Numbered from the stretch's first letter, positions 30,032-38,310 are shown. The stretch is 64,000 nt of DNA from Aquipseudomonas alcaligenes MRY13-0052 (GCA_000474255.1 BATO01000025.1:1-64000), one strand, 5' to 3'. Translations and numbers: made by a program. The notes: generated from the sequence alone by a model not told the origin.

Positions 30032-30744
30032 CCTCACCCCTCCTGGCATTCAAGGACGTCGACGTCTTCTACGGCCCCATCCAGGCGCTGAAGAAGGTCA
30101 GCCTGCACATCAACGAAGGCGAGACGGTGAGCCTCATCGGCTCCAACGGCGCGGGCAAGTCGACGCTGCTGATGTCGATCTTCGGCCAGCCCCGCGCCGC
30201 CGCCGGGGAGATCCTCTACGGCGGTGTGGATATCTCGCGCAAGTCCTCGCACTACGTGGCCTCCAACGGCATCGCGCAGTCGCCGGAAGGGCGCCGGGTA
30301 TTCCCCGACATGAGCGTGGAGGAGAACCTGCTGATGGGCACCATCCCCATCGGCGCCCAGCACGCGGACGAGGATATGCAGCGCATGTTCGACCTCTTCC
30401 CGCGGCTCAAGGAGCGGCGCAACCAGCGCGCCATGACCATGTCCGGTGGCGAACAGCAGATGCTCGCCATCGCCCGCGCGCTGATGAGCCGGCCCCGCCT
30501 GCTGCTGCTCGACGAACCCTCCCTGGGCCTCGCGCCCATCGTGGTCAAGCAGATCTTCCAGACCCTGCGCGAGCTGGCGAAGAGCGGCATGACCATCTTC
30601 CTGGTGGAGCAGAACGCCAACCACGCCCTGCGCCTCTCCGACCGCGCCTACGTGATGGTCACCGGGGAAATCCGCATGAGCGGCACGGGTGAGGAACTGC
30701 TCGGCAACCAGGACGTGCGCAACGCGTATCTGGGGGGGCACTAA
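30028..30744 (+). CDS. HAAT-type ABC transporter ATP-binding protein (LivF-like)
   Basis: A 238-residue ATPase with Walker A GSNGAGKST, signature MSGGEQQMLAIARAL and Walker B LLLLDEPSLGLAP. ATG 30028 overlaps the previous gene by four bases. It ends the transporter block. A hairpin repeat (30753-30815) separates it from the reductase gene. Confidence 0.93.
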   Translation: MTSPLLAFKDVDVFYGPIQALKKVSLHINEGETVSLIGSNGAGKSTLLMSIFGQPRAAAGEILYGGVDISRKSSHYVASNGIAQSPEGRRVFPDMSVEENLLMGTIPIGAQHADEDMQRMFDLFPRLKERRNQRAMTMSGGEQQMLAIARALMSRPRLLLLDEPSLGLAPIVVKQIFQTLRELAKSGMTIFLVEQNANHALRLSDRAYVMVTGEIRMSGTGEELLGNQDVRNAYLGGH

Positions 30745-30752
30745 AGCAGCTG

Positions 30753-30815
30753 GAAGCCAGAAGCTGGAGGTAGGAGCCGCTCGCTTCAGGCTTCCAGCTT
30801 CCAGCTTCTGGCTTC
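30753..30815. repeat. GAAGCTGGAAGC-type inverted hairpin repeat, copy 1
   Basis: The left arm, rich in GCTGGAAG / CCAGAAGCTGG, is answered by the right arm CTTCCAGCTTCCAGCTTCTGG after about 25 bases, giving a long hairpin. Sister copies lie between urtD and urtE (57782-57867) and between urtB and urtA (61402-61468). Confidence 0.75.
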
Positions 30816-30836
30816 CGGCTCATTCGGAGAATGTGA

Positions 30837-31766
30837 ATGTCCCACCTGCGTTTCTTCACCAACGCCGAGGTCGCCGGTGCCCTCGGCTATCCCGCCCTGA
30901 TCGAAGCGCTGCGGGTTGGCCTCGCCGAGCCTTGCGCGGCGCCGATGCGGGGCTGTCATGAGCTGCCGGAGGGCGCGTCCCTGCTGACCATGCCGGTGTG
31001 GCAGGCGGGGCAGGGTGTCGGCGTCAAGCTGGTCACCGTGTTCCCCGGCAATGGCGCGCGGGGGCTGCCGTCGGTTGCGGCGTTGTTCACCCTGTTCGAT
31101 GACGAGACCGGCCAGCCCCTGGCCGTGCTCGAAGCCTCGGAGCTCACCGCTCGCCGCACCGCCTGCACCTCGGCGCTGGCGGCCGCTCACCTGGTGCGCG
31201 AAGACGCCGAGCGCCTGCTGGTAGTGGGCAATGGCACCCTGGCCACGCACATGGTCCGTGCCCATTGCCAGGTGCGTGATTACCGGCGTGTGGATATCTG
31301 GGGGCGTGACGCCGACAAGTCCGCCCGGCTGGTGGCGGCCCTGCGTGAAGAGGGCTACCCGGTGCAGGTGGGCGGCGACCTGCAAAGCCTGGTGCAGCAG
31401 GCCGACTGCATCAGCTGCGTCACCACTTCGCGCTCGCCGCTGGTGCTGGGCGACTGGCTGCGCCCCGGCACCCATCTGGACCTGGTGGGCGCCTTCCTGC
31501 CCAGCATGCGCGAGACCGACTCCGCCGCCGTGGCCCGCGCGCGCATCGTCGTCGACACCCGCGAGGGAGCCCTGGAGGAGGCCGGCGACCTGCTCTTCGC
31601 CATCGCCGACGGCCTGCTCGACGAAGACGCGATCGGCACCGAACTGCGCGAGCTTCTGCACGGCCGTGGCCACCGGCGTAACGCCGAGGAAATCACCCTG
31701 TTCAAGTCCGTCGGCTACGCCCTGGAGGACCTGGTGGCGGCACGCCTGCTGCTGGCCAGCGCCTGA
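30837..31766 (+). CDS. Ornithine cyclodeaminase / mu-crystallin family ketimine reductase (probable delta1-piperideine-2-carboxylate reductase)
   Basis: A 309-residue NAD(P)-binding protein of the OCD/CRYM family. It has GVGVKLVTVFPGN, SALAAAHLVREDAERLLVVGNGTLA (nucleotide-binding fold with GNGTLA in place of the usual GxGxxA), HLDLVGAFLPSMRE and ITLFKSVGYALEDLVAA. Characterised bacterial relatives reduce delta1-piperideine-2-carboxylate or delta1-pyrroline-2-carboxylate to L-pipecolate or L-proline. Together with amaA/amaB the pipecolate activity is likely (inference). GGAGA precedes the ATG by 8 bases. Confidence 0.82.
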   Translation: MSHLRFFTNAEVAGALGYPALIEALRVGLAEPCAAPMRGCHELPEGASLLTMPVWQAGQGVGVKLVTVFPGNGARGLPSVAALFTLFDDETGQPLAVLEASELTARRTACTSALAAAHLVREDAERLLVVGNGTLATHMVRAHCQVRDYRRVDIWGRDADKSARLVAALREEGYPVQVGGDLQSLVQQADCISCVTTSRSPLVLGDWLRPGTHLDLVGAFLPSMRETDSAAVARARIVVDTREGALEEAGDLLFAIADGLLDEDAIGTELRELLHGRGHRRNAEEITLFKSVGYALEDLVAARLLLASA

Positions 31767-31778
31767 TCTAGGGGCTTT

Positions 31779-31808
31779 GTAGGGTGGATGACGCTCTTTT
31801 CATCCACC
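31779..31808 (+). repeat. Hairpin repeat family B, copy 3
   Basis: Identical over its 30 bases to the copy at 16379. It begins 13 bases after the ketimine reductase stop. Confidence 0.8.
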
Positions 31809-31907
31809 GAACGGAGCTCGATCCCACCATTCACCTCACACCGGGACACGCCCTGTAGGAGCGAGCTCTGCTCGCGAAGCCTCTGGGCGGCGCCTTGTGC
31901 TGCCTGG

Positions 31908-32471
31908 GCGAATGAATTGGCTCTGTCTGCGTTAGCTGTTGTGGTTTTAATGCAAGTGCTCAAGCACGGCCCTTTCCGGGCGCCCAAGGGTTCGTGCCAC
32001 CTCCACCGCATGGGTTTCGCTTCGCTCTACGCCATCCTACGAAAGCCTGTGCGTACCACGTGGCGATGCGCTGGACGAAGAAAGTTGGAGCAGCCGCCAA
32101 CGCCCCTCCAGGAGGCCGAACGCAGTCGTTGCGCCGGGGGACGAGCGGCATGGATGCCGCGAGAGGCGCGCCAGGCCATGGATGGCCCATCGCGCCGGCC
32201 CCCAGACGACGCTTGCGGCGAACGCACTTCAGTGCGGCCCGAAGGGCGAACGTAGCGAGTAACGACGACGGAGTGAGGGAACCACGGCGAAGCCGGGGCC
32301 GGATGATGGGGCAAGCCCTTTTGGTTTCTTTTGGGTGGTTCGGCACCCCGACGACTGCCAAAAGAGACTCGCCCGGGGGGGGGCGAAACCAGAAACATCA
32401 CCAGAGCTCGGCAATCAGCTGGGCTCAATTCTTCTAGCAACACTTAACGCAGACATAGCCAATGAATTCGC
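31908..32471 (+). mobile_element. MITE-like 564-bp element with about 38-bp terminal inverted repeats, copy 2
   Basis: Left end 31908-31944 and right end 32434-32471 are inverted repeats: outer GCGAAT..ATTGGCT then TGTCTGCGTTA then TGTTG, with few mismatches. The element is in the same orientation as copy 1 (19595-20147) and shares its inner blocks, including the GCATGGATGCCGCGAGAG hairpin region and the right-hand segment ending TTCTAGCAACACTTAAC. The central part carries a block (about 32210-32260) absent from copy 1. It contains no convincing gene. The copy-2 ends are better preserved than those of copy 1. Confidence 0.78.
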
Positions 32472-32563
32472 CCCTACAGCGTTGCAGGCCGGACGCCGTG
32501 TCGGGCTGCCCTACGTGAGAGCGGCCATCGCGCCTTGGACCGAGCCGGGCCGCCCACAAAATC

Positions 32564-33068
32564 TGTGGAGCGAACTGTGGAAAAGGTGTGTGCAGGTGGC
32601 TGCCAGGCCGGACCGGCGGTCGTCCGGGCGGTCTGGTCGAGATTCGTACAGTCATGCTTTTTTCAAGCGGAACAGTTACTTGGCAGAGACCCTTGAAGTG
32701 CTCCTGCAGTTATCCCCGCGAGCTGTGGATAACTCTGTGGGCAAGCTCTGGAGCCCTGGCCAGGCGCCAGTACCGCCAGGGGCTGGCGCGGGCTGGTCGA
32801 AAATCAGCCACTCTTGTTCTGGATGCCGGCCTGCAGGCAGCGCTAATGCTGGGTTTGAGGGTTTTCGGGAAACTCTGCGGGCGCGTCTGCGCTACGCAAT
32901 GACTTGTCCCCAATCGCTGTGGATCAAGCTGTTATCGAACTGTGGATAAGCTGGGTATGGATGGCCCTGATGCAGGCCTGGCAAGGGCTCCGGCGAGCTG
33001 TGCAGCCATCGTCCGGCCGGCGTTGCCCAGGCTATGAGAAGGGCGCCGGTTTCTGGCACTGTGGATAC
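32564..33068. other. Cluster of DnaA boxes in a gene-free stretch
   Basis: Two perfect boxes (TGTGGATAA, i.e. TTATCCACA on the minus strand) at 32724-32732 and 32941-32949. One-mismatch versions are at 32576-32584 (TGTGGAAAA), 32918-32926 (TGTGGATCA) and 33060-33068 (TGTGGATAC). TTATCC at 32710 forms a dyad with the first perfect box. All five boxes point the same way. No dnaA, dnaN, rpmH, parA or rep gene is nearby. The stretch from 32472 to 33134 holds no supported gene. Confidence 0.6.
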
Positions 33069-33134
33069 CTTGCATGCCCATCCGGCCGAGCGCTGCCCGA
33101 TGCGTCCAATGGCCAACGATCCGAGGAGATTTCC

Positions 33135-33899
33135 ATGACGTCCACCCTGTTCATCACCGGTGCCACTTCCGGCTTTGGCGAGGCCTGCGCACGCCGTTTT
33201 GCCGAGGCGGGCTGGTCGCTGGTGATCACCGGCCGCCGCGAGGAGCGCCTGCAGGCACTGGCCGAGGAGCTTGGCGAGAAGGTCGAGGTGTTGCCGCTGG
33301 TGGTCGACGTGCGTGACCGTGCGGCAATGGAGGCGGCCATCGGTGGCCTGCCGGAGCGTTTCGGCAAGCTGCGTGGCCTGATCAACAACGCCGGCCTGGC
33401 CCTGGGTACCGACCCGGCGCCCAAGTGCAGCCTGGATGACTGGGACACCATGGTCGACACCAACATCAAGGGCCTGCTCTACACCACCCGCCTGCTGCTG
33501 CCGAAACTGATCGCCCACGGGCGCGGCGCCGGCATCGTCAACCTCGGCTCCATCGCCGGCAGCTACCCCTATCCGGGCAGCCACGTGTATGGCGGCACCA
33601 AGGCCTTCGTGCGGCAGTTCTCGCTGAACCTGCGCAACGACCTGGTGGGCACCGGCGTGCGCGTCACCGACATCGAGCCGGGGTTGTGCGAGAGCGAGTT
33701 CTCCCTGGTGCGCTTCGGCGGCGATCAGGCCAAGTACGACGCCACCTACGCGGGCGCCGAGCCAATCCAGCCGCAGGACATCGCCGAGACCATCTTCTGG
33801 GTGCTGAACCAGCCGGCACACATCAACATCAACACCCTGGAGCTGATGCCGGTGAGCCAGACCTGGGCCGGCTTCTCTATTGATCGCTCAGTGAAGTGA
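33135..33899 (+). CDS. Short-chain dehydrogenase/reductase (YdfG-like SDR)
   Basis: A 254-residue NADP-dependent SDR. Cofactor motif TGATSGFGEA at the N-terminus, NNAGLALG, catalytic Ser in NLGSIAGSYPYPGSHVYGGTKAF with the YxxxK pair (YGGTK), and IEPGLCESEFS. The pattern resembles E. coli YdfG (3-hydroxy acid dehydrogenase), so a small hydroxy-acid substrate is possible. GGAG precedes the ATG. The last 23 bases overlap the 3' end of the convergent glycerophosphodiesterase gene. Confidence 0.9.
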   Translation: MTSTLFITGATSGFGEACARRFAEAGWSLVITGRREERLQALAEELGEKVEVLPLVVDVRDRAAMEAAIGGLPERFGKLRGLINNAGLALGTDPAPKCSLDDWDTMVDTNIKGLLYTTRLLLPKLIAHGRGAGIVNLGSIAGSYPYPGSHVYGGTKAFVRQFSLNLRNDLVGTGVRVTDIEPGLCESEFSLVRFGGDQAKYDATYAGAEPIQPQDIAETIFWVLNQPAHININTLELMPVSQTWAGFSIDRSVK

Positions 33900-34788
33900 T
33901 GCGGGTCGAGCGCCCGAGCAGTTGCAGGGCGCGATCCGGGTAGTCGGTGATCAGGCCGTTCGCGCCCATGTCCAGCAGGTGGCGCATGGCCGGTTGCTCG
34001 TTGATGGTCCACAGCTGCACGTTGAGGCCGCGGTCGAGGGCGGTGGCCAGCAGGCTCGGCGTGGCCACTTCCAGGCCACTGCTGCGCTCGGGAATCTGCA
34101 GCGCCTGGTAGGAGGGTGACAGCAGGCGGCCGAGGCCCACCCAGTTCAACGCCAGCAGCAGCTTCACCGAGCCCGGGCTGGCCGAGGTGGCCACGTCCGG
34201 GCACTGCTCGCGGAAGCGTTTCAGGCTGCGCTCGTAGAAGCTGCCGACTATCACCTTGTCGTGCTGCTTCGCCTCGGTCAGCGCCGCGCAGAGGCGATCC
34301 TCCAGGCCCACGTCGGGCACCTTGATTTCGATGACCTTGGCCCTGTCCGGGAAGCGCTGCAGCACCGCCTGCAAGGTGGGGATGCGGATGCCCTGGCCAC
34401 GATAGGGGTGGTTCTCGTCACCGTCGGCAGTCCAGTGGTAGCCGGCGTCCAGCTGTTGCGCGCGCTCAAGGGTCAGCCCGGCGATGGGGCCGCTGCCATC
34501 GGTGGTGCGGTCCACGTCTTCGTCATGCAGCACCACCATCTGGCCGTCGGCGGTCAGGCGGATGTCCATCTCCAGCATGTCCACGCCCAGCGCATCGGCG
34601 CGCTCGAAGGCGAACAGCGTGTTCTCCGGCCACAGGCCGCGGCCACCGCGATGGGCGATCACCAGCGGCTGGTCGCCCAGGGCCTGGATCACCGGCGGCG
34701 GCGAGGCCGGTTGGCTGGTCAAGGCGAGTACCACGATGGCGACGGCGATCAGCAGCAGGGGAATGAGCAGGAAACGGGCGAAACGCAT
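33877..34788 (-). CDS. Glycerophosphodiester phosphodiesterase, membrane-anchored
   Basis: A 303-residue enzyme hydrolysing glycerophosphodiesters to glycerol-3-phosphate and an alcohol. A single N-terminal membrane segment (residues 5-25) is followed by the GDPD barrel: HRGG with PENT (catalytic HR, about residues 46-56), EMDIRLTADGQMVVLHDE with metal-binding E/D and the second catalytic His, and the IEIK strand. It ends in LQLLGRSTRITSLSDQ; the last 7 codons lie in the region shared with the SDR gene on the other strand. Confidence 0.92.
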   Translation of the reverse strand: MRFARFLLIPLLLIAVAIVVLALTSQPASPPPVIQALGDQPLVIAHRGGRGLWPENTLFAFERADALGVDMLEMDIRLTADGQMVVLHDEDVDRTTDGSGPIAGLTLERAQQLDAGYHWTADGDENHPYRGQGIRIPTLQAVLQRFPDRAKVIEIKVPDVGLEDRLCAALTEAKQHDKVIVGSFYERSLKRFREQCPDVATSASPGSVKLLLALNWVGLGRLLSPSYQALQIPERSSGLEVATPSLLATALDRGLNVQLWTINEQPAMRHLLDMGANGLITDYPDRALQLLGRSTRITSLSDQ

Positions 34789-34926
34789 GGCGATATTCCG
34801 AGGAAGAGGGACGGGCGTGCCGAATCAGACGCGAGGACTATGACAAAGGTGTGACGGGAAGGCGAGGCCCTGCCGCTGCGCTTGTGCACACGGGGGGAAA
34901 CACGGCGGGAGAAGAGGAGAGCGGCC

Positions 34927-34956
34927 GGCCAGGGGAGGATGGGGGAGCCCCTGGCC
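34927..34956 (-). terminator. GC-rich hairpin after ureJ
   Basis: GGCCAGGGG / CCCCTGGCC, a 9-bp perfect stem with a 12-base loop, 22 bases beyond the ureJ stop on the minus strand. There is no U-tract, so it may act as an mRNA end stabiliser or a weak terminator. Confidence 0.5.
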
Positions 34957-34977
34957 AGCCGCTGCAACGCGGGGAAA

Positions 34978-35550
34978 TCAGCCCGCCAGCAGCCAGGCAC
35001 CGGCCACGGCGGAGGCGCCACCGGCAACGCGAACCAGGGGGGCGGCGGCTTGCGGCAGCACGCGCACCAGGCCGTAGCCGGCGGCGTGCAGGGCGGCGGT
35101 GGCGGCGACGAAGCCGGCGGCATAGCCCCAGGGGCTGGAGAGGTCAGGCAGCTCCAGGCCGTGGGCGACGCCGTGGGCCAGGGCGAACAGGGCGGTCAGG
35201 CTGACGGCGACGAACATCGGCGGGCGCACGGCCACGGCCACCAGCAGGCCGAGGGCGAGCACCGAGGCGGCGATGCCGGTTTCCATGAAGGGCAGCTCCA
35301 GGCCTTCGAAGCCCAGCAGGCCGCCGAGCAGCATGGTGCCGACGAAGGTCACCGGCAGCGCCCAGCGCGCGGCACCCTGCTGCTGCGCGGCCCAGAGGCC
35401 CACGGCGAGCATGGCCAGCAGGTGGTCGAGACCGGTGACGGGGTGGGCGACGCCCGCCATCAGGCCCGAGGAATCATGCCCGGGGTGGGCGAAGGCCAGC
35501 GCCGGGGTGAGGAACAGGGCGAGGGCGTAGAGGGCTTTGCGAAGGGTCAT
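34978..35550 (-). CDS. ureJ: HupE/UreJ family membrane protein (probable nickel permease)
   Basis: A 190-residue protein with a signal peptide ending ALAFA followed by the hallmark HPGHDSSGLMAGVAHPVTGLDHLLAM. About six hydrophobic segments follow, one with FALAHGVAHG histidines. The family is thought to move nickel or cobalt for urease or hydrogenase. It is the last gene of ureEFGJ, 22 bases after ureG. Confidence 0.92.
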   Translation of the reverse strand: MTLRKALYALALFLTPALAFAHPGHDSSGLMAGVAHPVTGLDHLLAMLAVGLWAAQQQGAARWALPVTFVGTMLLGGLLGFEGLELPFMETGIAASVLALGLLVAVAVRPPMFVAVSLTALFALAHGVAHGLELPDLSSPWGYAAGFVAATAALHAAGYGLVRVLPQAAAPLVRVAGGASAVAGAWLLAG

Positions 35551-35572
35551 GTGTGGCTCCTTGTTGTGCGGG

Positions 35573-36187
35573 TCAGGCAGCGCCGAGCAGGCCCTGCTTC
35601 TCGATGAAGGCGATGATCTCGTCGAGACCCTGGCCGACCTTCTGGTTGCTGAAGACGAAGGGCTTGTCGCCGCGCATCTTGCGGGCGTCGCGGTCCATCA
35701 CCTCGAGGGAGGCGCCGACCATGGGCGCCAGGTCGACCTTGTTGATCACCAGCAGGTCGGACTTGCAGATGCCCGGGCCACCCTTGCGCGGCAGCTTGTC
35801 GCCGGCGGAGACGTCGATCACGTAGAGGGTCAGGTCCGACAGCTCCGGGCTGAAGGTGGCGGAGAGGTTGTCGCCACCGGACTCGACGATGATCAGCTCC
35901 AGGCCGGGGAAGCGGCGGTTGAGCTGGTCGACGGCTTCGAGGTTGATCGAGGCGTCTTCGCGGATGGCCGTGTGGGGGCAGCCACCGGTTTCCACGCCGA
36001 TGATGCGCTCGGGGTCCAGGGCCTCGTTGCGCACCAGGAACTGGGCGTCTTCCTGGGTGTAGATGTCGTTGGTCACCACGGCCAGGTTGTAGCGGTCGCG
36101 TAGGGCGCGGCAGAGGGCCAGGGTGAGGGCGGTCTTGCCGGAACCGACGGGGCCGCCGATGCCGACGCGCAGGGGTTGGCTGTGCAT
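35573..36187 (-). CDS. ureG: Urease accessory GTPase UreG
   Basis: A 204-residue SIMIBI-class GTPase that powers nickel delivery to apo-urease. It has P-loop GPVGSGKT (residues 12-19), the nickel-binding CPH motif in [14 protein letters not shown], and INKVDLAP for guanine recognition. Nine bases separate it from ureF. Confidence 0.97.
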   Translation of the reverse strand: MHSQPLRVGIGGPVGSGKTALTLALCRALRDRYNLAVVTNDIYTQEDAQFLVRNEALDPERIIGVETGGCPHTAIREDASINLEAVDQLNRRFPGLELIIVESGGDNLSATFSPELSDLTLYVIDVSAGDKLPRKGGPGICKSDLLVINKVDLAPMVGASLEVMDRDARKMRGDKPFVFSNQKVGQGLDEIIAFIEKQGLLGAA

Positions 36188-36196
36188 GTTGCTCTC

Positions 36197-36871
36197 CTAG
36201 GAACGGAACAGACGGCTGTACTGGCGCTCGTGCGCCATGCTCGCCAGGGCCAGGCCGAAGGCGGCGCTGCCCCACTGGTTTTCGGGAATCTCGCTGGCCG
36301 TCTCCTGCGCCTTCTGCAGGGCCGGCAACAAGGTGGACGTCAGGCGCTGGGCGGCTTGCTGGCCCAGCGGCAGGGTTTTCATCAGCACCGCCAGTTGGTT
36401 TTCCAGCCAGCCCCAGAGCCAGGCGGCGAGGGCGTCCTGCGGGGGGATGCCCCAGGCGCGGGCGGCCAGGGCCCAGGCCACGCCTAGCACCGGTTCGTCG
36501 AGGGCGGCGAGGGCGTTGCGACCGGCTTCGTCCAGCTCGGGCAGGCCTTCGAGCAACTGCTGCAACGAGTAGCCCATCTGCCGGTTTTCCAGCTGCAGCT
36601 CGCGGGTTTCGCGGCTGGCGCGCTGGCAGCCGCCCAGTTGCGCGAGGCCGGCCCAGTCTTCCTCGGCGGCGGCTTCGCAAAGCGCCAGCAGCAGCGGGGC
36701 TTCGAAGCGGGCGAGGTTGAGGCGCAGCTGGTCGGCGATCCAGCGTTCGGCGCTCTGCGCGTCATGCACCTGGCCCTGGTCCACCGCCAGCTCCAGCCCT
36801 TGGGAGTAGCTGTAGCCACCGATGGGCAGTTGCGGGCTGGCGAGGCGCAGCAGTTGCCAGGCGTTGTTCAC
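36197..36871 (-). CDS. ureF: Urease accessory protein UreF
   Basis: A 224-residue all-helical protein that links UreG to the UreD-urease complex and gates GTP hydrolysis. The family N-terminus LLRLASPQLPIGGYSYSQGLE is clear. ATG 36871 overlaps the ureE stop by four bases. Confidence 0.95.
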   Translation of the reverse strand: MNNAWQLLRLASPQLPIGGYSYSQGLELAVDQGQVHDAQSAERWIADQLRLNLARFEAPLLLALCEAAAEEDWAGLAQLGGCQRASRETRELQLENRQMGYSLQQLLEGLPELDEAGRNALAALDEPVLGVAWALAARAWGIPPQDALAAWLWGWLENQLAVLMKTLPLGQQAAQRLTSTLLPALQKAQETASEIPENQWGSAAFGLALASMAHERQYSRLFRS

Positions 36872-37368
36872 GTACGCACTCCGAACTGGTGCAGGCGCGG
36901 GGCATAGTTGAAGTCGGCGTCGCCGTGGTGGGAGTGGTGGTGGCCGCCGCCGTACGCACCGTGCTCGGGCTGGAAGCCGGCTTCGATGCGTTCGACCTGG
37001 GCGCCGAGCTGTTCGAGCATGGCCAGCAGCACGTAGTCGTCCAGCAGGCGCAGCCAGCCGTCACCGATCTGCAGGGCGACATGGCGGTTGCCCAGGTGGT
37101 AGGCGGCGCGGGTCAGTTCGAAGGCATTGGCGCAGGTGACGTGGAGCAGCGCCTCGGGGCGGGCGCACACCCGCACCACGCGGCCGTCCTGGGCCAGCAG
37201 GCAGTCGCCATCGCGCAGGGGCGGTTGGCCGCGCTCGAGGAACAGGCCGACGTCTTCACCCTTGACGCTGAAGCAGCGCAGGCGGCTCTTGCTGCGCGCC
37301 TCATAGGTGAGCAGCAGTTCTTCGTCCCAGCGCGTGCGGGCTTCGGTTCTTTCCTGGATGACCAGCAT
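36868..37368 (-). CDS. ureE: Urease accessory nickel metallochaperone UreE
   Basis: A 166-residue nickel carrier with an N-terminal peptide-binding domain (LLTYEARSKSRLRCFSVKGEDVGLFL) and a C-terminal metal domain containing the conserved YHLGNRHVALQI histidine. A short histidine-rich tail, HHHSHH, is at residues 143-148. It is the first gene of ureEFGJ. A sigma-54 promoter ends about 37 bases before the ATG. Confidence 0.95.
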   Translation of the reverse strand: MLVIQERTEARTRWDEELLLTYEARSKSRLRCFSVKGEDVGLFLERGQPPLRDGDCLLAQDGRVVRVCARPEALLHVTCANAFELTRAAYHLGNRHVALQIGDGWLRLLDDYVLLAMLEQLGAQVERIEAGFQPEHGAYGGGHHHSHHGDADFNYAPRLHQFGVRT

Positions 37369-37403
37369 GGGGTGGTTCCGGCAGTGTGCAATGCCGGTGC
37401 TAG

Positions 37404-37420
37404 AGCAAGGTGCTTGCCAA
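37404..37420 (-). promoter_or_regulatory. Sigma-54 (-24/-12) promoter of ureEFGJ
   Basis: On the minus strand TTGGCAAG-CACC-TTGCT matches the RpoN consensus at nearly every key base. The invariant GG (37417-37418) and GC (37405-37406) are 10 bases apart. Transcription should begin near 37393, 25 bases before ureE. Confidence 0.88.
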
Positions 37421-37484
37421 GACGCCGCAGAGCCCCGTAGCGCGGGCTCTGGGGCAGGGGCTGCCTGTTATCGGGGCGTGGTTC

Positions 37485-37521
37485 TGCGTTGTCCTGGTGC
37501 GCGCTGTTCCGTTTTGGTGCG
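37485..37521 (-). promoter_or_regulatory. Pair of NtrC-like sites upstream of ureE
   Basis: On the minus strand CGCACCAAAACGGAACA (37505-37521) agrees with the classic TGCACCAAAATGGTGCA at 13 of 17 bases. A weaker copy, CGCACCAGGACAACGCA (10 of 17), begins 20 bases closer to the promoter. They lie about 65-105 bases upstream of the -24 element, a normal enhancer distance. Confidence 0.6.
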
Positions 37522-37535
37522 TGCTGTCGGCTCGG

Positions 37536-38171
37536 TCAGCTTTTCGCCTTGCCGAGCCCTTGCCAGTGCTTGCCGCCGACCATGATGAAGCGCAGTTGCT
37601 GGATCATTTTCACCTCGGGGGTGAGGTGCGCGGGCAGGCCCTGGGCGGGCGGGTCGATGAGTTCCGGCAGGGTGGCGAACACCGTCTTCACCACCAGGTC
37701 GGAGATCACGTCCAGGGCGGGCTCGTTCAGGTGCGGCATGCGGTTGATCAGGCGCAGGTCGGCGGCGAGGTCGTCGGTGATGCGCTGGCGCAGCGTGGCG
37801 ATGGCCTGGCGCACCGGCTGCGAGCCACCGTACTGCTCGCGGGCGAGGAACAGGAACTGGCCGCGATTGGCCTGCACCGCGTCGAGGAAGATGCGCACCG
37901 AGGCATCGATGATGCCGCCCATCTCGAATTCGTTGTGACGAACCATGCGGATGGTGTCGCGAAAGGTCTCGCCCACTTCGCTGACCAGTTCCAGGCCGAG
38001 CTGGTCCATGTCGACGAAGTGGCGATAGAAGCCCGTGGGCACGATGCCGGCGGTGCGCGCCACTTCGCGCAGGCTCAGGCTGCCGAAACCGCGGCCGCTG
38101 TCCATCAGCATGCGCGCGGCATCCATCAGGGCCTGACGGGTCTGCTGTTTCTGTTCCGAGCGTGGGGTCAT
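37536..38171 (-). CDS. desT: TetR family repressor DesT (unsaturated fatty acid sensor)
   Basis: A 211-residue TetR-type regulator; the helix-turn-helix is residues about 25-50 (SLREVARTAGIVPTGFYRHF). DesT senses the ratio of saturated to unsaturated acyl-CoA and represses desCB. Identity rests on the divergent desC-desB genes and the palindromic operators between them. ATG 38171 gives the expected length; a longer frame reaching 38528 runs through the operators and into desC and is rejected. Confidence 0.9.
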   Translation of the reverse strand: MTPRSEQKQQTRQALMDAARMLMDSGRGFGSLSLREVARTAGIVPTGFYRHFVDMDQLGLELVSEVGETFRDTIRMVRHNEFEMGGIIDASVRIFLDAVQANRGQFLFLAREQYGGSQPVRQAIATLRQRITDDLAADLRLINRMPHLNEPALDVISDLVVKTVFATLPELIDPPAQGLPAHLTPEVKMIQQLRFIMVGGKHWQGLGKAKS

Positions 38172-38236
38172 GGAGCCGGTTCGCGGGGTGAGGGTGCGCC
38201 GCACTCTAGCAAATGCCCCCTGTCGGTGCGAACCGC

Positions 38237-38262
38237 TTTCAGTGAACAGTTGTTGACTGAAA
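38237..38262. promoter_or_regulatory. Imperfect palindromic operator near desT
   Basis: A 26-base dyad TTTCAGT...ACTGAAA with AACA/TGTT in register inside and two mismatched base pairs (24 of 26 bases symmetric by pairs). It shares the AGTGAACA core with the operator at 38283. Confidence 0.65.
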
Positions 38263-38282
38263 GTGGGGCGCTCATGCAGGCT

Positions 38283-38300
38283 AGTGAACAAGTGTTCACT
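38283..38300. promoter_or_regulatory. DesT-type operator upstream of desC
   Basis: AGTGAACA-AG-TGTTCACT, a perfect 8-bp inverted repeat with a 2-base spacer, ending 10 bases before the desC start codon. Its position would block desCB transcription or early elongation. TetR family operators have this form. Confidence 0.8.
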
Positions 38301-38310
38301 GGTGTTGCCG

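Noticed and set aside
32335-32949. Open frame across the DnaA-box stretch
   Set aside because: It starts inside the TIR element, has no ribosome binding site, and has unlikely amino-acid composition. The regularly placed DnaA boxes are a better explanation of the sequence.
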